7,522 nt of DNA from an uncultured Coprococcus sp. (GTDB taxonomy: Bacteria; Bacillota; Clostridia; Lachnospirales; Lachnospiraceae). The first letter of the stretch is position 1, and every line of letters starts with the position of its first letter. The notes under the pieces were generated by a model that was not told the origin of the DNA, ran no database searches, and saw only the letters and a program-made list of their open reading frames with translations. Shown piece after piece: positions 6,479 to 7,522 of this stretch. The DNA lies in contig USSH01000112.1 in NCBI GenBank assembly GCA_900557435.1, forward strand, positions 1-7,522. The letters are read 5' to 3'. The translations under genes and the position numbers were made by a program.

Positions 6479-6716
6479 TATAAGTAGCTCTCCATCTAAA
6501 TCAAAAACCTAAATCAAAATCCTAAATCAAAACCCTGATCAGAATATAAATTCAAAATCTTAAATATCGATGACAGTCATACAGCTATTAACTGCACAAC
6601 CAGCAGTGAACATCATGGCACGTTCACAACTTCGGCGGTCTCTCCTTTCATCGGGAATCATATGCAACCACATGCATCATCCGGACTACTCTTAAATCCC
6701 GCGCCTCTACTATATT
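6479..6716 (-). promoter_or_regulatory. Lysine riboswitch (L-box) controlling dapA
   Basis: The minus-strand RNA carries the conserved L-box blocks in order: GTAGAGGCGCGG (around 6698-6709), AAGAGTA (6687-6693, the loop-E-like motif), GAAAGGAGAGACCGCCGAAG (core GCCGAAG at 6630-6636), GCTGG then TTGTGCAG, ATGACTGTC, and the closing GGAGAGCTAC. P1 forms from TATAGTAG and CTAC-T-TATA with one bulged base. P3 is GTGAAC/GTTCAC. The P2 loop (TGTGGT, 6667-6672) can pair with the P3 loop (GCCATG, 6614-6619), matching the known kissing contact. When lysine binds, P1 should favour the terminator just downstream, lowering dapA expression. The aptamer is longer than the roughly 180 bases usual because the P5 arm is enlarged. 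Class identification is strong. Confidence 0.93.
6496..6534. repeat. Three 13-bp tandem repeats inside the riboswitch P5 arm
   Basis: On the plus strand CTAAATCAAAAAC, CTAAATCAAAATC and CTAAATCAAAACC lie head to tail (6496-6508, 6509-6521, 6522-6534). A degenerate related piece, TCAAAATCTTAAAT, occurs at 6552-6565. They fall between the P4 and P1 3' strands of the lysine riboswitch, where B. subtilis lysC has a P5 hairpin of about 18 bases; here the arm spans about 78 bases (6494-6572). Confidence 0.85.
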
Positions 6717-6743
6717 GTATTCAATTTAACCTTAGATAGTGCT

Positions 6744-6772
6744 ACTATATCACCGAAAACGGCACATGTCAA
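6744..6772 (-). promoter_or_regulatory. Sigma-A promoter of the dapA leader
   Basis: A consensus -35 TTGACA (6767-6772) and -10 TATAGT (6744-6749) are separated by exactly 17 bases on the minus strand. The start should be near 6737, about 20 bases before the riboswitch P1 stem. The nearest edge of the palindromic repeat element is 16 bases upstream. Confidence 0.88.
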
Positions 6773-6788
6773 CCCTGTTTTACCGATG

Positions 6789-6903
6789 TTACGCGGGTCC
6801 CTCCTTATGAAATGTTGTGCAGGCGCATTCCTATGCGCTTCGCGCGGCGCCTGCGTGCTTCACAAGGAATCCTCCCGCTTACGCGGGTCCCTCCTTATGA
6901 AAT
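6789..6903. repeat. Palindromic repeat element with 25-bp direct repeat ends (REP/MITE-like)
   Basis: An exact 25-bp repeat, beginning TTACGCGGGTCCCTCC, occurs at 6789-6813 and 6879-6903, 90 bp apart. The right copy forms half of a 43-bp imperfect palindrome (6859-6901: TTCACAAGGA against TCCTTATGAA, with CCCGC-TTAC-GCGGG at the centre). Between the copies is a GC-rich palindrome, GCAGGCGC (6819-6826) against GCGCCTGC (6847-6854), with smaller nested ones, GCGCAT/ATGCGC and GCGC-TTC-GCGC. The composition is clearly more GC-rich than its surroundings. The last base of the right copy is the first base of the TAA stop (complement) of the OB-fold gene. There is no U-tract, so it is not a normal terminator. 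It looks like a short dispersed element or two tandem units; its family is not recognised. Confidence 0.85.
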
Positions 6904-7522
6904 TAATCAAGGCATTCCATTTTGCTTACAGATACCTCGTAGGCGACCCTGCTGACTACCTGATCATTGTCTATACGCTTTTGATACTCACGGCTCTGGA
7001 TTCTTCCCCATATGGCAACGTGCTCTCCAACCTGAAGTTTTCCTGCAAATCTGGCATTCCTGCCCCAGCATATACATGGTATGTAATCGCTCTTTCCATA
7101 AGCTCTGTTTACCGCAAGAAGCACATCCGCAATCTCACGGCCTAGCGGTGTCATTCTATATACCGGTGCTTTGCATATGTAGCCGTCAAGATATATCTGA
7201 TTAGGTCTATTGTCTTCATCAGGGTCTTCATAATCCAGTTGCTCAATCTCTCTGACAAACACAGATAGTATCAATCGATTTTTGGTCTCCTCATGCTTGT
7301 TATACGATCTGAACTGTCCTCTTGCCATTACCTTCTCTCCAATATGGGACTCATTCACGTCAAAAAGTCTATCAGATACCATAAGCGGGATCACATCATA
7401 GGCGTCGCTCAGACGGCTTACCATAAGATCGACCATATAAAATCCCTCTCCAAATATTTCGTGGCTGAATGTAAATTCCGATGCTATCTCTCCTGCCACC
7501 ACTACCTGATTGTTGTTTAATG
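6903..7522 (-). CDS. Single-stranded DNA-binding-like protein with two OB-type halves (N-terminus outside window)
   Basis: The frame is open to the window edge: codons for LNNNQVVVAGEIA precede the internal GTG at 7502, so that GTG is not the start and a few N-terminal residues are missing. 206 residues are visible. The C-terminal half (about 107-206) has the SSB pattern: NQIYLDGYICKAPVYRMTPLG, ADVLLAVNRAYGKSDYIPC, CWGRNARF, VGEHVAIWGRIQSREY. The N-terminal half (about 1-97) also reads as an OB fold: VVVAGEIASEF, GEGFYMVDLMVSR, YDVIPLMVS, IGEKVMARGQFRSYN. An acidic linker (YEDPDEDN) joins them. The ending KMECLD lacks the acidic DDDIPF-like tail of replicative SSB, so it is probably an accessory or PriB-like binder of single-stranded DNA, not the main SSB. 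Stop TAA abuts the palindromic repeat. Nothing links it to lysine synthesis. Confidence 0.82.
   Translation of the reverse strand, partial: LNNNQVVVAGEIASEFTFSHEIFGEGFYMVDLMVSRLSDAYDVIPLMVSDRLFDVNESHIGEKVMARGQFRSYNKHEETKNRLILSVFVREIEQLDYEDPDEDNRPNQIYLDGYICKAPVYRMTPLGREIADVLLAVNRAYGKSDYIPCICWGRNARFAGKLQVGEHVAIWGRIQSREYQKRIDNDQVVSRVAYEVSVSKMECLD

Noticed and set aside
6859..6901. The 43-bp palindrome as a normal terminator of the OB-fold gene
   Set aside because: It directly follows the stop but has no U-tract on the minus strand, and it is imperfect with interior loops.
6786..7145. Plus-strand open frame of 119 codons across the palindromic repeat
   Set aside because: It is antisense to the OB-fold gene for most of its length, and its internal repeat of LRGSLLMK only reflects the 90-bp spacing of the DNA repeats, a multiple of three. 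No family resemblance.

Overview
The window looks like a chromosomal segment of a low-to-moderate GC clostridial Firmicute, most probably a Lachnospiraceae gut anaerobe (Coprococcus/Eubacterium/Roseburia-like). This rests on gene content, AAGGAG-type ribosome binding sites, AT-rich intergenic DNA, a lysine riboswitch, a type III pantothenate kinase next to dus, and a small protein resembling a Lachnospiraceae-type DUF. The genus cannot be fixed from sequence alone. Every gene I can support lies on the minus strand, so transcription runs from high to low coordinates.

In transcription order: (1) a single-stranded-DNA-binding-like protein with two OB-type halves, whose N-terminus lies beyond the right edge. 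(2) A compact palindromic repeat element, 6789-6903, with a 25-bp exact direct repeat at its ends, inserted between that gene and the dapA promoter. (3) A strong promoter, a lysine riboswitch with an intrinsic terminator, and dapA, which ends at a long hairpin terminator. (4) About 390 bp of AT-rich DNA, then a tight cluster dapB - DUF6145-like - coaX - dus. (5) An AT-rich gap carrying the promoter of a secreted or membrane-anchored 3D-domain cell wall protein, which ends at its own terminator. (6) A promoter and the first 181 codons of thrC, which leaves the window at position 1.

Functionally, dapA and dapB make the first two committed steps from aspartate semialdehyde to diaminopimelate/lysine, used for both protein and peptidoglycan. 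thrC ends the threonine branch of the same aspartate family. The 3D protein probably acts on peptidoglycan. coaX starts CoA synthesis, and dus modifies tRNA. The lysine riboswitch gives lysine feedback control to dapA. dapB is separated from it by a terminator and probably has its own control.

The most unusual items are the riboswitch with its P5 arm apparently enlarged by a 13-bp tandem repeat, the palindromic repeat element, and the 3D protein that seems to lack one of the three family aspartates. I found no CRISPR array, transposase, tRNA or rRNA gene, and nothing that looks like a wholly new multi-gene system.
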